A stretch of DNA of 64,000 nt from Agrobacterium vitis (GTDB lineage: Bacteria; Pseudomonadota; Alphaproteobacteria; Rhizobiales; Rhizobiaceae), in NCBI RefSeq assembly GCF_037039395.1, contig NZ_CP146242.1, forward strand, positions 3,049,001-3,113,000. Direction: 5' to 3'. This document shows, piece by piece, positions 1-11,502 of the stretch. Position 1 is the stretch's first letter. Every line of letters starts with the position of its first letter. The notes under the pieces were generated by a model that saw only the letters and a program-made list of their open reading frames with translations, had not been told where the DNA came from and did no database searches. The translations under genes were made by a program, and so were the position numbers.

Positions 1-2844
<2,844 letters not shown>

Positions 2845-3133
2845 GTCTCTATCCGATCTCTTCACCTGCGCGAAAAACCGGCCAAGGTGAGGGGCATCAC
2901 CGGTCGGGCGCAGATCCATGGTATTTCAGGCTAGAAGCGGCTTATAGGGAATTGTGGCGATCAGCGGAACCCCCGTTTTCGCTTTTTCTACGGATAAGTG
3001 AAGGGCGGGCGCGGCGGCGATGTGGTCCTGCAATTTCCCCCGGAACATTACAGTGAGAAATGGACCGGTTTGTCACATGCCATTTGTGTGGGCGCTGTAG
3101 GAAACCTGTTCGGTTTCAAAGGAGATGGCCCTC

Positions 3134-3859
3134 ATGCCGCAGACGCAACTGTCGTCCGACCTCATTCGTTTCTCTGCTGTTGGCCGCCCCGGGCCATCGA
3201 AACATCTCGGCATCCGTTTCGATGCGGAAGGCAACTTCCTACCCGAACCGGGCAACACCATTGTCTGCCATCTTCGCGAAGGAAGTGAAAGCCAGAAGGC
3301 GATTGTCGCCTTGCAGGAGCGCTACAAGCAAATGTCCGAGGCTGACCATCTGGCCGTTACCCCTGCCTCCAGCCTGCATATGACCCTGTTTCAGGGCATT
3401 ATCGAACATCGGCGCACCGCCGGTTTCTGGCCAAAGGATCTGCCGCTGGATGCGCCAATCGACGACATGACGGAAATCCTCGCGCAGCGGCTGACACATT
3501 TTGCGCCCGGACCGGATTTTCGCATGAAGATTGCCCGGATGGTGCCGACGGGGCTAAGACTTGAGCCGGTGGGCGAGGCGGATCGCCGGGCCTTGGCGCA
3601 GTGGCGCGACAGGCTGGCGGATCTGTTCGGCTATCGCCATCCCGACCACGAAAGTTATGAGTTTCATATCACCTTTGCCTATGTCGTCAGGCCATTTTCC
3701 GAGGCGGCTCTTTTTCAGTGGCAGGCCATGCTGGAGGCGGCGCGAGAAGAACTCCTGGAGCAATTTGAGGATATAGCCCTTGATCCTCCGGCTTTCTGTG
3801 CCTTTAACGATATGAAGCATTTCGAAGAACTGATCGTATTGCAGCGTAACATCGACTGA
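3134..3859 (+). CDS. DUF1868 / 2H-phosphoesterase-like protein
   Basis: Predicted cytosolic protein of the DUF1868 group in the 2H phosphoesterase superfamily. Two H-x-T motifs, SLHMTLFQG near residue 80 and EFHITFAYV near residue 177, are the paired catalytic signatures of this fold, which acts on cyclic or 2'-phosphorylated nucleotides in known members. The substrate here cannot be told. I place the start at ATG 3134 rather than 3125 because the AAAGGAG ribosome site at 3118-3124 abuts the first ATG but sits nine bases before the second. It is monocistronic and divergent from carB. Confidence 0.75.
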   Translation: MPQTQLSSDLIRFSAVGRPGPSKHLGIRFDAEGNFLPEPGNTIVCHLREGSESQKAIVALQERYKQMSEADHLAVTPASSLHMTLFQGIIEHRRTAGFWPKDLPLDAPIDDMTEILAQRLTHFAPGPDFRMKIARMVPTGLRLEPVGEADRRALAQWRDRLADLFGYRHPDHESYEFHITFAYVVRPFSEAALFQWQAMLEAAREELLEQFEDIALDPPAFCAFNDMKHFEELIVLQRNID

Positions 3860-4434
3860 AAAAAATGACTGCTAAGAAATACGATATTGTATCGTTTCGC
3901 ATCGGAGCAATCTGAAACCCTGTTGCCTTTTCCGGATCGATGCGATGGGATTGTTATGCTTTTCGCAAACATAGCCTGCCGCTGTTTTGCGACATCCCAA
4001 TGCGTCTTTGTTGTCGGATTTTTTTAGAAATTCTCAACGAGACGATTGTTTAACTATTTGATCCCATGGGAATTTATGGGAAACGGGCATCGTCTTCGAC
4101 CATTTCCCCTGGCTGCACCGTTTTAGTGGCGCCTTCAAGGCAAATGGCATTTTTTAACGCTCTGTCAGGGTTGCAAAATTGGCTATCGACTTGCAACGGC
4201 AAGGCGTGCAGCCTGACTTTCGTCATGTCCTTTGCTGGTTCTGGCAGATGCCAGGGGCTGGTTCTGGCAGATGCCAGGGACATGACAGCAGATTTTAAAA
4301 ATCCAAGGTATTTTCATGAGACATTTTTTTATCCATCGTGTTTGCGCATCTAAAACCGTTTCACACTTTTCCTGGAAATGCTCTGGCTGGGGCCTATTTG
4401 CCCAGGCAACCGATATGAGCCAGGAGACCTGCCC
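3860..4434. other. Intergenic stretch with a duplicated palindrome
   Basis: No convincing gene is visible between the DUF1868 gene and the glutathione S-transferase. The notable structure is a perfect 23-bp tandem duplication described separately at 4234-4279. The rest is unremarkable and moderately AT-rich; it probably carries the promoter of the downstream gene. Confidence 0.5.
4222..4286. repeat. 23-bp tandem duplication inside an inverted repeat
   Basis: A 23-bp unit occurs twice head to tail at 4234-4256 and 4257-4279 without mismatch. Each unit contains the small palindrome CTGGCAGATGCCAG. The pair is enclosed by GTCATGTCC at 4222-4230 and its exact complement GGACATGAC at 4278-4286, so the whole block can fold into a stem carrying two hairpins. 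It may be an old terminator duplicated by slippage; the role is unknown. Confidence 0.7.
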
Positions 4435-5118
4435 ATGATTACCGTCCATTATCTGGAGCATTCCAGGGCGCACCGCATTCTCTGGCTGCTGGAAGAGCTG
4501 GGTTTGTCTTATGAGGTGAAAACCTACAAGCGCGGCGCCGATATGCATGCACCGGCGGCGTTGAAGGCCGTGCATCCGCTGGGAAAATCGCCTGTCATCG
4601 AAGACAATGGCCGGATCTTCGCCGAAAGCGGCGCCATTATCGAATATCTGATCGACACCTATGGCGCCGATACCAATGGCAAGACGGTTTTGCGTCCGGC
4701 ACCGGGCAGCGTCGCTTTCCTGCGTTACCGTTACTGGCTGCATTATGCCGAAGGCTCGGCCATGCCCCTGTTGGTGATGAAACTGGTATTCACAAGGCTG
4801 TCCCGGCAAATGCCATTTCTGTTGCGAGGAGTGGCTAAGCGGATTTCCGATGGCGTTTGCGGCAAGATGATCGATCCGCAGATCGGTGAACATCTGGCTT
4901 TCTGGCAGGCAGAATTGCGCAAGGATGGCTATTTTGCCGGTCCTGACTTTACCGCTGCGGATATCGCCATGAGCTTCCCGGTGGAATCGGTGCTGTCGAT
5001 TTCCGGCGATACCGGCGATGTTTCCACACTGCGCGCCTATCTTTCCACAATCCGCGCCAGGCCGGCCTATCAGCGCGCCCTGCAACGTGGCGGAGCTTAT
5101 ATGTTCGCCAAGACCTGA
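4435..5118 (+). CDS. Glutathione S-transferase family protein
   Basis: About 227 residues with an N-terminal thioredoxin-fold GST domain (MITVHYLEHSRAHRILWLLE; the HPLGKSPVIEDNG segment gives the cis-proline and ESGAIIEYL gives the glutathione-contacting Glu-Ser) and an all-helical C-terminal domain (FTAADIAMSFPVE is the usual N-capping region). Such enzymes conjugate or reduce substrates with glutathione in the cytosol; the substrate cannot be inferred. The start at 4435 is preceded by CAGGAGACCTGCCC. A longer frame opens at 4378 but lacks a ribosome site. Confidence 0.88.
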   Translation: MITVHYLEHSRAHRILWLLEELGLSYEVKTYKRGADMHAPAALKAVHPLGKSPVIEDNGRIFAESGAIIEYLIDTYGADTNGKTVLRPAPGSVAFLRYRYWLHYAEGSAMPLLVMKLVFTRLSRQMPFLLRGVAKRISDGVCGKMIDPQIGEHLAFWQAELRKDGYFAGPDFTAADIAMSFPVESVLSISGDTGDVSTLRAYLSTIRARPAYQRALQRGGAYMFAKT

Positions 5119-5139
5119 TCGCGCTGTTTTCCATCCCCC

Positions 5140-5220
5140 AGTGTTTGGAACACTGTTTTGCTTAAAAGTGTTTGGAACACTGTTGAGCTTAGGAGTGTTT
5201 GGAACACTGTTGGGCTCAAG
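5140..5220. repeat. Three 27-bp tandem repeats with dyad symmetry
   Basis: The 18-mer AGTGTTTGGAACACTGTT recurs exactly at 5140, 5167 and 5194, each followed by nine variable bases, so the period is exactly 27 bp. Within each unit AGTGTT and AACACT form arms around TGG. The array lies 21 bp after the GST stop and about 90 bp before the metallopeptidase start. It could be an operator array or a slipped coding-neutral repeat. Confidence 0.8.
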
Positions 5221-5308
5221 CCGTTACCAGCCTGCCGCCGGTGCTGTTGCACGGCGGCTGTTTTTGCTGAACATGTGCGTTCTGCATATGCGGCTGGGGA
5301 GAGAACCG

Positions 5309-6205
5309 ATGGAACTGGATGGGCGTCGTCAGTCCGAAAATCTCGAGGATGTCAGGGGTGCATCAGGCGGCGGTGGCTTCGGTCGGCGCGGCATCCGGCT
5401 GCCGCTTGGCGGTGGTGGGCGGGGTTTGAGTTTTTCGACCATCATCATTCTGGTGCTGATCTATTTCGGTCTTCGCCTGATGGGCATCGATATGTTGCAA
5501 TTGCTTGAGGAGGGCAGTGGGTCCGCGCCGTCTTCGCAGCAGCAGCAGGTCAGCGACACGCCAGAACAGGCAGAAATGAAAGTATTCGTGAGCCGCGTGC
5601 TGGCGTCTACCGAGGATGTCTGGACCACAGCATTTCAAGAGCGCGGCGCGACCTATGAAATGCCAAAGCTGCGGCTGTTTTCTGGTCAATATCCCTCTGC
5701 CTGTGGCGCAGCCTCTGCGGCGACCGGGCCTTTCTACTGCCCTGGAGATCGCCGTATCTATCTCGATACCGCGTTTTTCACGGAGCTATCCAAGCGGTTC
5801 CAGGCCTCCGGCGATTTTGCCCAGGCCTATGTTATTGCCCATGAGGTCGGACATCATGTGCAGAACCTGACCGGCATCCTGCCGAAATTCAACCAGATGC
5901 GCAGCTCAATGAGTGCCGCCGACGCCAACCGGATGTCGGTTCGCGTCGAATTGCAGGCCGATTGCTTCGCCGGGATCTGGGGCCGGAAGGCCGATCAGCA
6001 GGGATTGCTCTCGGCGGGCGATCTGCAGGAGGCAATGAACGCCGCCCGGCAGATCGGCGACGATACGATTCAAAAGCGGTCCCAGGGCTATGTTGTGCCT
6101 GAGAGCTTCAACCACGGCTCCGCCGCACAGCGGATGGCATGGTTCAAGAAAGGCTATGACCAGGGCCGGATGGATGCCTGCGACACCTTTTCCGGCCCGA
6201 TTTGA
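5309..6205 (+). CDS. Neutral zinc metallopeptidase, YpfJ family
   Basis: Membrane-anchored metallopeptidase of about 298 residues. The N-terminus (MELDGRRQSENLED) is followed by a Gly-rich segment, one transmembrane helix (LSFSTIIILVLIYFGLRLM, about residues 45-63), a linker rich in Gln/Ser, and a periplasmic catalytic domain. AYVIAHEVGHHVQN contains the HExxH zinc motif, and VELQADCFAGIW supplies the downstream acidic ligand typical of this family. The start at 5309 follows GGGGAGAGAACC; longer upstream frames run through the 27-bp repeats and are not credible. It converges with the aldo/keto reductase, with six bases between the stops. Confidence 0.88.
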   Translation: MELDGRRQSENLEDVRGASGGGGFGRRGIRLPLGGGGRGLSFSTIIILVLIYFGLRLMGIDMLQLLEEGSGSAPSSQQQQVSDTPEQAEMKVFVSRVLASTEDVWTTAFQERGATYEMPKLRLFSGQYPSACGAASAATGPFYCPGDRRIYLDTAFFTELSKRFQASGDFAQAYVIAHEVGHHVQNLTGILPKFNQMRSSMSAADANRMSVRVELQADCFAGIWGRKADQQGLLSAGDLQEAMNAARQIGDDTIQKRSQGYVVPESFNHGSAAQRMAWFKKGYDQGRMDACDTFSGPI

Positions 6206-6211
6206 TGGCGG

Positions 6212-7201
6212 TTACTTCTCGCTGTCCAGATGCGCCATTTGCGCCTCTGCATAGCGGGAACCGGCGGCGCTGCCCTTGGGGACTGCTGTTTCAAGGGCGG
6301 CGATATCCTCCTGTGAAAGGGTGAGGTTGAGTGCGCCGAGAGATTCAGAAAGCCTGTCGCGGCGGCGGGCACCAATCAGCGGCACGATGTCGTCGCCCTT
6401 GGCCAGCACCCAGGCAATGGCGGCTTGCGCTGTGGTCATGCCTTTTGAGGTCGCGACCTGTGTCAGGGCTTCGACGAGGGCCAGATTGTGGTCGGCATTC
6501 TCGCCCTGGAAGCGTGGCGAATGGGCGCGGAAATCGGTTGGCGCTGTCGGTGCGGTCCAGTTGCCGCTGATCAGCCCGCGCGACAGAACGCCATAGGCGG
6601 TAATGCCGATGCCAAGTTCCCGGCAGGTTGGCAGGATACTGTCCTCGATGCCACGCGAGATCAGCGAATATTCGATTTGCAGGTCAACGATCGGATGGAC
6701 GCTTGCCGCCCGCCGGATCGTATCTGCGCCGACTTCCGACAGGCCGATATGGCTGACATACCCGGCCTGGACCATCTCTGCGATGGCACCGATGGTTTCT
6801 TCAATCGGCACATTGGGATCGAGCCGGGACGGGCGGTAAATGTCGATATGGTCGGTGCCCAACCGTTGCAATGTGTAAGCCAGCGCCGTCTTTACGGCCG
6901 ATGGACGTGCATCGTACCCGATCCAGCCGCCTGCAGGGTCGCGCTGAGCGCCAAATTTGACGCTGATCTGCACTTTGTCGCGCAGGCCGCCCTTCAACCC
7001 TTCTCCAATAAGCATTTCATTATGGCCCATGCCGTAGAAGTCGCCGGTATCGATCAGCGTTACCCCGGCATCGATGGCGGCGTGCAGGGTGGCGAGGCTT
7101 TCCGTGCGGTCGGAAGGCCCATACATGCCCGACATGCCCATGCATCCCAATCCAAGGCGCGAGGTCTGAGGGCCGGATTTTCCAAGTTTTACCGTTTGCA
7201 T
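6212..7201 (-). CDS. Aldo/keto reductase
   Basis: NAD(P)H-dependent oxidoreductase of 329 residues with a TIM-barrel. Visible family features are SRLGLGCMGMSGMYG at the N-terminus, DTGDFYGMGHNE with the catalytic Asp and Tyr, ISVKFG with the catalytic Lys, and IGLSEVGADTIRRA. The usual catalytic His position reads YRPSRLDPNVP, lacking the canonical His, as seen in a recognisable subgroup of these proteins. It is divergent from a LysR regulator about 100 bp away, which probably controls it. The substrate is unknown. Confidence 0.88.
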   Translation of the reverse strand: MQTVKLGKSGPQTSRLGLGCMGMSGMYGPSDRTESLATLHAAIDAGVTLIDTGDFYGMGHNEMLIGEGLKGGLRDKVQISVKFGAQRDPAGGWIGYDARPSAVKTALAYTLQRLGTDHIDIYRPSRLDPNVPIEETIGAIAEMVQAGYVSHIGLSEVGADTIRRAASVHPIVDLQIEYSLISRGIEDSILPTCRELGIGITAYGVLSRGLISGNWTAPTAPTDFRAHSPRFQGENADHNLALVEALTQVATSKGMTTAQAAIAWVLAKGDDIVPLIGARRRDRLSESLGALNLTLSQEDIAALETAVPKGSAAGSRYAEAQMAHLDSEK

Positions 7202-7304
7202 ATCCAGTTTCCTTTTCTGCTGTCTGTCTGAAAACAGGTTTACGCTGTTTGGCTTTGTGCGATAATCCTATTTATTCCGTATGTGTTGTTTGGATTTATG
7301 CACA

Positions 7305-8207
7305 ATGAGCGATCTACCGCTGGCCGATCTCGATGCCTTCGCCACCATTGCCCGGTTGAGAAACTTCCGGGCAGCCGGAAAGTTGCGCGGCGTTTCGGCC
7401 TCGTCGCTGAGCGAGGCGATGCGGCGGCTGGAGGCGCGGGTTGGCGTGCGGCTGCTGAACCGCACCACCCGCAGCGTGACCCTCACCGATGCCGGAGCGC
7501 GGCTGTTGGAACGGTTATCGCCGACGCTGGCCGATATCGAACTGGCGCTTGACGATATCAACCAGTTTCGCGAGCGCCCCTTCGGACGGTTGCGGCTCAA
7601 TGTGCCTGGTATCGTCGCCCGGTGTGTGCTGCCGCCTGTTGTCAACGGCTTTCTGGCCGCCTATCCGGATATTCTGCTGGAGGTGATGGTCAATGACGCT
7701 TTGATCGACGTGCTGGCCGAAGGCTGCGATGCGGGCATCCGCTATGAAGAGGCGCTGCATCAGGACATGATCGCGGTTCCCATCGGCCCGCGCCGCCAGC
7801 GCTATGTTTGCGTGGCTGCACCGTCTTATCTTGCGCAGTATGGCAGACCGGAATGTCCGCGCGACCTGATCCATCACCGCTCCATTCTGCATCGCTTCAA
7901 CAGTGGCCGGGTGAATGAATGGCATTTCGAACGCGAGGGCGAGGCGATCAATGTCTCCCCGCCACCCCGGCTGATCGCCGAGACGGTCGATCTGGAACTG
8001 GCCGCGGTGCGGGCCGGACTTGGCATGATGCGCACATTCGAGGACTTCGTGATCGAGGATTTGAATGCCGGACGGCTGGAGCGGGTGCTGACCGATTGGG
8101 AGGACGAGTTTTCCGGTCCCTTCCTCTATTATCACAGCCGTCGCCACATGCCCGTACCCCTGCGGGTCTTCGTCGATTATATCCGCCAGCATGGCGATCC
8201 CGGTTGA
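7305..8207 (+). CDS. LysR-family transcriptional regulator
   Basis: About 300 residues: an N-terminal winged helix-turn-helix (LADLDAFATIARLRNFRAAG, then SASSLSEAMRRLEARVGVRL and LLNRTTRSVTLTDAG) and a C-terminal periplasmic-binding-like effector domain. ATG 7305 is chosen over 7281 because family members begin a few residues before the LADLDAF helix. It is transcribed away from the aldo/keto reductase, the classic arrangement for a LysR regulator and its target; that relation is inference. Confidence 0.9.
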   Translation: MSDLPLADLDAFATIARLRNFRAAGKLRGVSASSLSEAMRRLEARVGVRLLNRTTRSVTLTDAGARLLERLSPTLADIELALDDINQFRERPFGRLRLNVPGIVARCVLPPVVNGFLAAYPDILLEVMVNDALIDVLAEGCDAGIRYEEALHQDMIAVPIGPRRQRYVCVAAPSYLAQYGRPECPRDLIHHRSILHRFNSGRVNEWHFEREGEAINVSPPPRLIAETVDLELAAVRAGLGMMRTFEDFVIEDLNAGRLERVLTDWEDEFSGPFLYYHSRRHMPVPLRVFVDYIRQHGDPG

Positions 8208-8362
8208 TCGCTCATCAACAACCGTGATGGGACGACGAGTTTTTCTGAAGCATCTGCTTATGTCTTGAAAACGTCACGGCTTTGACGTACCGAGGCAATT
8301 GCATATTATTTCCTCACACAGCTCGGCGGTTGAGAAGAGAATATGCATAGCAGCTGACCTGT

Positions 8363-8452
8363 ATGCGCCATGTCCGGTATACGATGCTGAAACCCCGCCG
8401 CTCGTCCAGCCTGACTGGAAGCGGCTTTTTTTCGTTTTGGAAGTTCTCATGA
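8363..8452 (+). other. Possible 29-codon leader ORF overlapping the MATE start
   Basis: ATG at 8363 opens a 29-codon frame that runs through the hairpin at 8397-8425 and ends with TGA at 8450-8452, overlapping the MATE ATG at 8449 in an ATGA junction. The peptide begins MRHVRYTMLKPRRSSS and ends in an aromatic-rich stretch FFSFWKFS. No strong ribosome site precedes it. The layout would suit translational coupling or ribosome-controlled termination, but it may be chance. Confidence 0.35.
8397..8432 (+). terminator. Intrinsic terminator in the 5' leader of the MATE gene
   Basis: GCCGCT (8397-8402) pairs with AGCGGC (8420-8425). Inside, TCCAG (8405-8409) pairs with CTGGA (8415-8419) around a five-base loop, and seven T residues follow at 8426-8432. 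The structure ends 16 bp before the MATE ATG. Since no gene ends just upstream except the LysR regulator about 190 bp away, it may be either the regulator's terminator or an attenuator for the exporter. Confidence 0.7.
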
Positions 8453-9846
8453 CTTATGCCTCGTCCCAGCGCCTTGGCGCGCCCATTGAAAGCTGGCTTA
8501 GCCATGTTCGCGCCACGCTGGCGCTGGGTATTCCCCTGGCGGGTGCGCAACTGGCGCAACTGGCAATCCACACGACCGATGTGGTGATTGTCGGCCGTCT
8601 GGGAGCCGAATCGCTGGCGGCTTTGGTGCTGGCCGGGCAGTTTTTCTTCACGGTGTTTATTTTCGGTTCGGGCTTTTCCATCGCGGTTATGCCGATGGTG
8701 GCCAATGCCTATGGCAAGGGCGATGTGCGCCTGGCCCGTCGCTCCATTCGCATGGGTTTGTGGGTGTCGCTCGCCTATAGCGTGGTGACCTGGCCGCTCT
8801 TCCATTACTCGCGTGATGTGCTGCTGGCCCTGGGGCAGGTGCCGCAGGTGGTCGAGCTTGCCTCGAGCTATATCCGCATCATGTGGCTGAGCTTGCCTGT
8901 CGCGCTGATGTTTGCGGTGATGCGGGCGCTGGTCAGCGCCATCGGGCGGGCGCAGATCGTTCTATATATCACCATCGCTACCTTGCTGCTGAATGCTGCC
9001 CTGGCTTACTGCATTGTGCTGGGCCATTTTGGTTTTCCGGCTTTCGGCATTCTGGGGGCTGCCTGGGTGGCGGTTTCGGTCAATGTCTTCGCCATGATCG
9101 CCATGGGTCTTTATCTGCATTTCAACAGCGTCACCCGGAAATACGAATTGTTCGTGCGCTTCTGGCGGCCCGATTGGGATGCACTGCGCGATGTGATCAA
9201 GCTTGGCCTGCCGATTGGCGTGACGGTGCTGGCTGAAGTCAGTCTGTTTACGGCTGCCTCCCTGCTGATGGGCAGCATTGGCACGATTGAGCTGGCCGCG
9301 CATGGCATTGCCCTGCAATTGGCCTCCATCGCCTTCATGATCCCGCTGGGGCTGGCGCAGGCCGCCACCGTGCGGATTGGTGTCGCCCATGGGCGCGGTG
9401 ATTTTACCGATGTGGTACGGGCCTCCATCACGGTTGTCTGCATGGCAGCCCTGATCTCGGTGATCGGCGGGTTGCTGTTCTTCTTTTTCTCCAATGAATT
9501 GAGCGGAATGTTTCTCGACCGGGGCCGGGGCGATGCGGCGGCGGTGCTGGATTATGCAGCGCCGCTGGTGGTGGTCGCCGGTATTTTCCAGCTGGTGGAT
9601 GGCATGCAGGCGGTTGCCACCGGGCTGCTGCGCGGCCTGAAGGATGCCAGCGTACCGATGGTCCTGGCGCTGATTTCCTATTGGCCAATTGGTTTCGGCC
9701 TGGCCTGGTTCATGGCGTTTCCCTTGGGGATGGGCGGTCTTGGCGTCTGGTTCGGTTTCCTGATCGGGCTTTCCAGCGCCGCCGTCATGATGGGGCTGCG
9801 GTTCTGGCTGCGGCTTCGCCACGAAATGCGGATGATGAACCGGTAA
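8449..9846 (+). CDS. MATE family efflux transporter
   Basis: 465-residue inner-membrane exporter with about twelve transmembrane helices in two similar halves. It carries the early TTDVVIVGRLGAESLAAL segment that marks MATE/NorM proteins, and a second-half counterpart VSLFTAASLLMGSIGTIEL. Such proteins expel cationic drugs or metabolites using H+ or Na+ gradients; the substrate is not evident. A longer frame from 8299 exists, but the ATG at 8449 gives the usual length and follows GGAAG. Expression may be controlled by the leader terminator just upstream. It converges with carA. Confidence 0.93.
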   Translation: MTYASSQRLGAPIESWLSHVRATLALGIPLAGAQLAQLAIHTTDVVIVGRLGAESLAALVLAGQFFFTVFIFGSGFSIAVMPMVANAYGKGDVRLARRSIRMGLWVSLAYSVVTWPLFHYSRDVLLALGQVPQVVELASSYIRIMWLSLPVALMFAVMRALVSAIGRAQIVLYITIATLLLNAALAYCIVLGHFGFPAFGILGAAWVAVSVNVFAMIAMGLYLHFNSVTRKYELFVRFWRPDWDALRDVIKLGLPIGVTVLAEVSLFTAASLLMGSIGTIELAAHGIALQLASIAFMIPLGLAQAATVRIGVAHGRGDFTDVVRASITVVCMAALISVIGGLLFFFFSNELSGMFLDRGRGDAAAVLDYAAPLVVVAGIFQLVDGMQAVATGLLRGLKDASVPMVLALISYWPIGFGLAWFMAFPLGMGGLGVWFGFLIGLSSAAVMMGLRFWLRLRHEMRMMNR

Positions 9847-9887
9847 AGCCGTTCTACCCATATGATAAGGCTCTGCATGAGAATCAA

Positions 9888-9923
9888 ATAAGCCGACCAA
9901 GTGATTGGTCGGCTTATGTTTTT
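9888..9923. terminator. Bidirectional terminator between MATE gene and carA
   Basis: A perfect 13-bp stem, ATAAGCCGACCAA (9888-9900) against TTGGTCGGCTTAT (9905-9917) with a GTGA loop, is followed by GTTTTTC on the plus strand. On the minus strand it is followed by a shorter T-rich run. It sits between two convergent genes and can serve both. Confidence 0.9.
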
Positions 9924-9943
9924 CATCGGCTATTATCTGCGGT

Positions 9944-11164
9944 TCAGCGCTCGGCCAAAGCCGGTTCGCCCTTCTTCTCGCGCACCATGTTGATGAAGCG
10001 GCGGAACAGATAGTGGCTGTCCTGCGGGCCGGGGGAGGCTTCCGGGTGGTGCTGGACGGAAAACACTGGCTTGCCGGTCAGGCGCAGGCCGCAATTGGTG
10101 TTGTCGAACAGCGAAATATGAGTCTCTTCAACGCCTTCCGGCAGGGACTTCGAATCCACCGCGAAGCCGTGGTTCATCGAGACGATCTCCACCTTGCCGG
10201 TGGTGAAATCCTTGACCGGATGGTTAGCGCCGTGATGGCCCTGATGCATCTTCTCGGTCTTGGCGCCCAGCGCCAGACCCAGCATCTGATGGCCAAGGCA
10301 AATGCCAAACAGCGGAATATCGGTGTTGATCAATTCCTTGATGACCGGCACGGCGTATTCGCCGGTTGCAGCCGGATCGCCGGGGCCATTGGAGAGGAAA
10401 ATGCCATCGGGCGACAAGGCCAGGATATCTTCGGCGCTGGTATTGGCAGGAACGACCGTGACCTTGCATTTCAGGCCGGTAAACAGCCGCAGGATATTGC
10501 GCTTCACGCCGAAATCCACGCAGACGACGTGATAATCGGCATCCTTGTCAGCCAGTTCGGAAAAGCCCTCGTTCCACACCCATGGCTTTTCACCCCAGGT
10601 GGAGGACTGGCCGGAGGAGGCGACCTTGGCAAGATCAAGACCTTCCAGCCCGCTCCAGGCCTTGGCCTTGGCCTTCAGCGCCTCAATGTCGAAATTGCCG
10701 TTCGGGTCATGAGCGATGACGGCGTTCGGCGCACCGTTTTCGCGAATCCAGGCGGTCAGCGCCCGCGTATCGACGCCGGACAGGCCGATCATGCCGCGTG
10801 CTTTCAACCAGGCATCGAGGTGCTTGGTGGCACGGAAATTGGATGGTTCGGTGATATCGGCCTTGAAGATCACCCCAACCGCGCCATGGCGGGCAGCGGG
10901 CGTCAGGTCTTCAATGTCTTCCTCATTGGTGCCGACATTGCCGATATGGGGAAAGGTGAAGGTAACGATCTGGCCGAGATAGGAGGGGTCGGTAAGGATT
11001 TCCTCATAGCCGGTCAGCGCGGTGTTGAAGCACACCTCGGCCTGAACATCGCCGGTGGCGCCGACGCCCTGACCTTCGATGACGGTGCCGTCAGCCAGAA
11101 CCAGAAGTGCTGTCGGCTTGGTTGTTGTCCAAGCTGCGGTGGGCAATGGCGATGTTGCGGTCAT
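9944..11164 (-). CDS. carA: Carbamoyl-phosphate synthase small (glutaminase) subunit
   Basis: About 406 residues. The N-terminal CPSase small-chain domain (TALLVLADGTVIEGQGVG, NTALTGYEEILTDPSY) is followed by a class I glutamine amidotransferase domain with the nucleophile in FGICLGHQMLGL and the His/Glu pair in VQHHPEASPGP. It hydrolyses glutamine and channels ammonia to CarB. The start at 11164 (MTATSPLPTAAW) follows AAGGAACGGAT; a longer frame from 11203 has no such site. It is separated from carB by about 7 kb of unrelated genes on mixed strands. Confidence 0.96.
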   Translation of the reverse strand: MTATSPLPTAAWTTTKPTALLVLADGTVIEGQGVGATGDVQAEVCFNTALTGYEEILTDPSYLGQIVTFTFPHIGNVGTNEEDIEDLTPAARHGAVGVIFKADITEPSNFRATKHLDAWLKARGMIGLSGVDTRALTAWIRENGAPNAVIAHDPNGNFDIEALKAKAKAWSGLEGLDLAKVASSGQSSTWGEKPWVWNEGFSELADKDADYHVVCVDFGVKRNILRLFTGLKCKVTVVPANTSAEDILALSPDGIFLSNGPGDPAATGEYAVPVIKELINTDIPLFGICLGHQMLGLALGAKTEKMHQGHHGANHPVKDFTTGKVEIVSMNHGFAVDSKSLPEGVEETHISLFDNTNCGLRLTGKPVFSVQHHPEASPGPQDSHYLFRRFINMVREKKGEPALAER

Positions 11165-11502
11165 ATCCGTTCCTTTTCCAGCCGCTTGCCCCGGCCGATG
11201 CAAACCGGCGGCGCGTGGCTATCTTTGTGTGCCAGTATCTAGTTGTGCCAAGGGTCCTCGCGCAGCAAGAGGATGCGCGTGCGGGAACCTGATGTCGATG
11301 TCTGTGCAGGCGATGGTACATAGACGAGAAGCGTGGGCCGGGTCAATTGTTCCTCAGGTAAAAGAGGTGTTTTCCCTTGAAGTCTTGAAACACCCCCGCA
11401 TTGCGCGGAGCCTCCGGGAGGGGTATCACCACGCCTGAAGCGAGCCACGGTGCCGTTTGAACGGCGGCCAGGGGCTCCACAGTCACCCAAGGAGATGAAG
11501 AC

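Noticed and set aside
5140..5220. CRISPR-like array from three 18-bp repeats
   Set aside because: The spacers are only nine bases and partly similar to each other; there are no cas genes.
9905..11242. 445-aa plus-strand ORF
   Set aside because: Antisense to carA, which has all its motifs.
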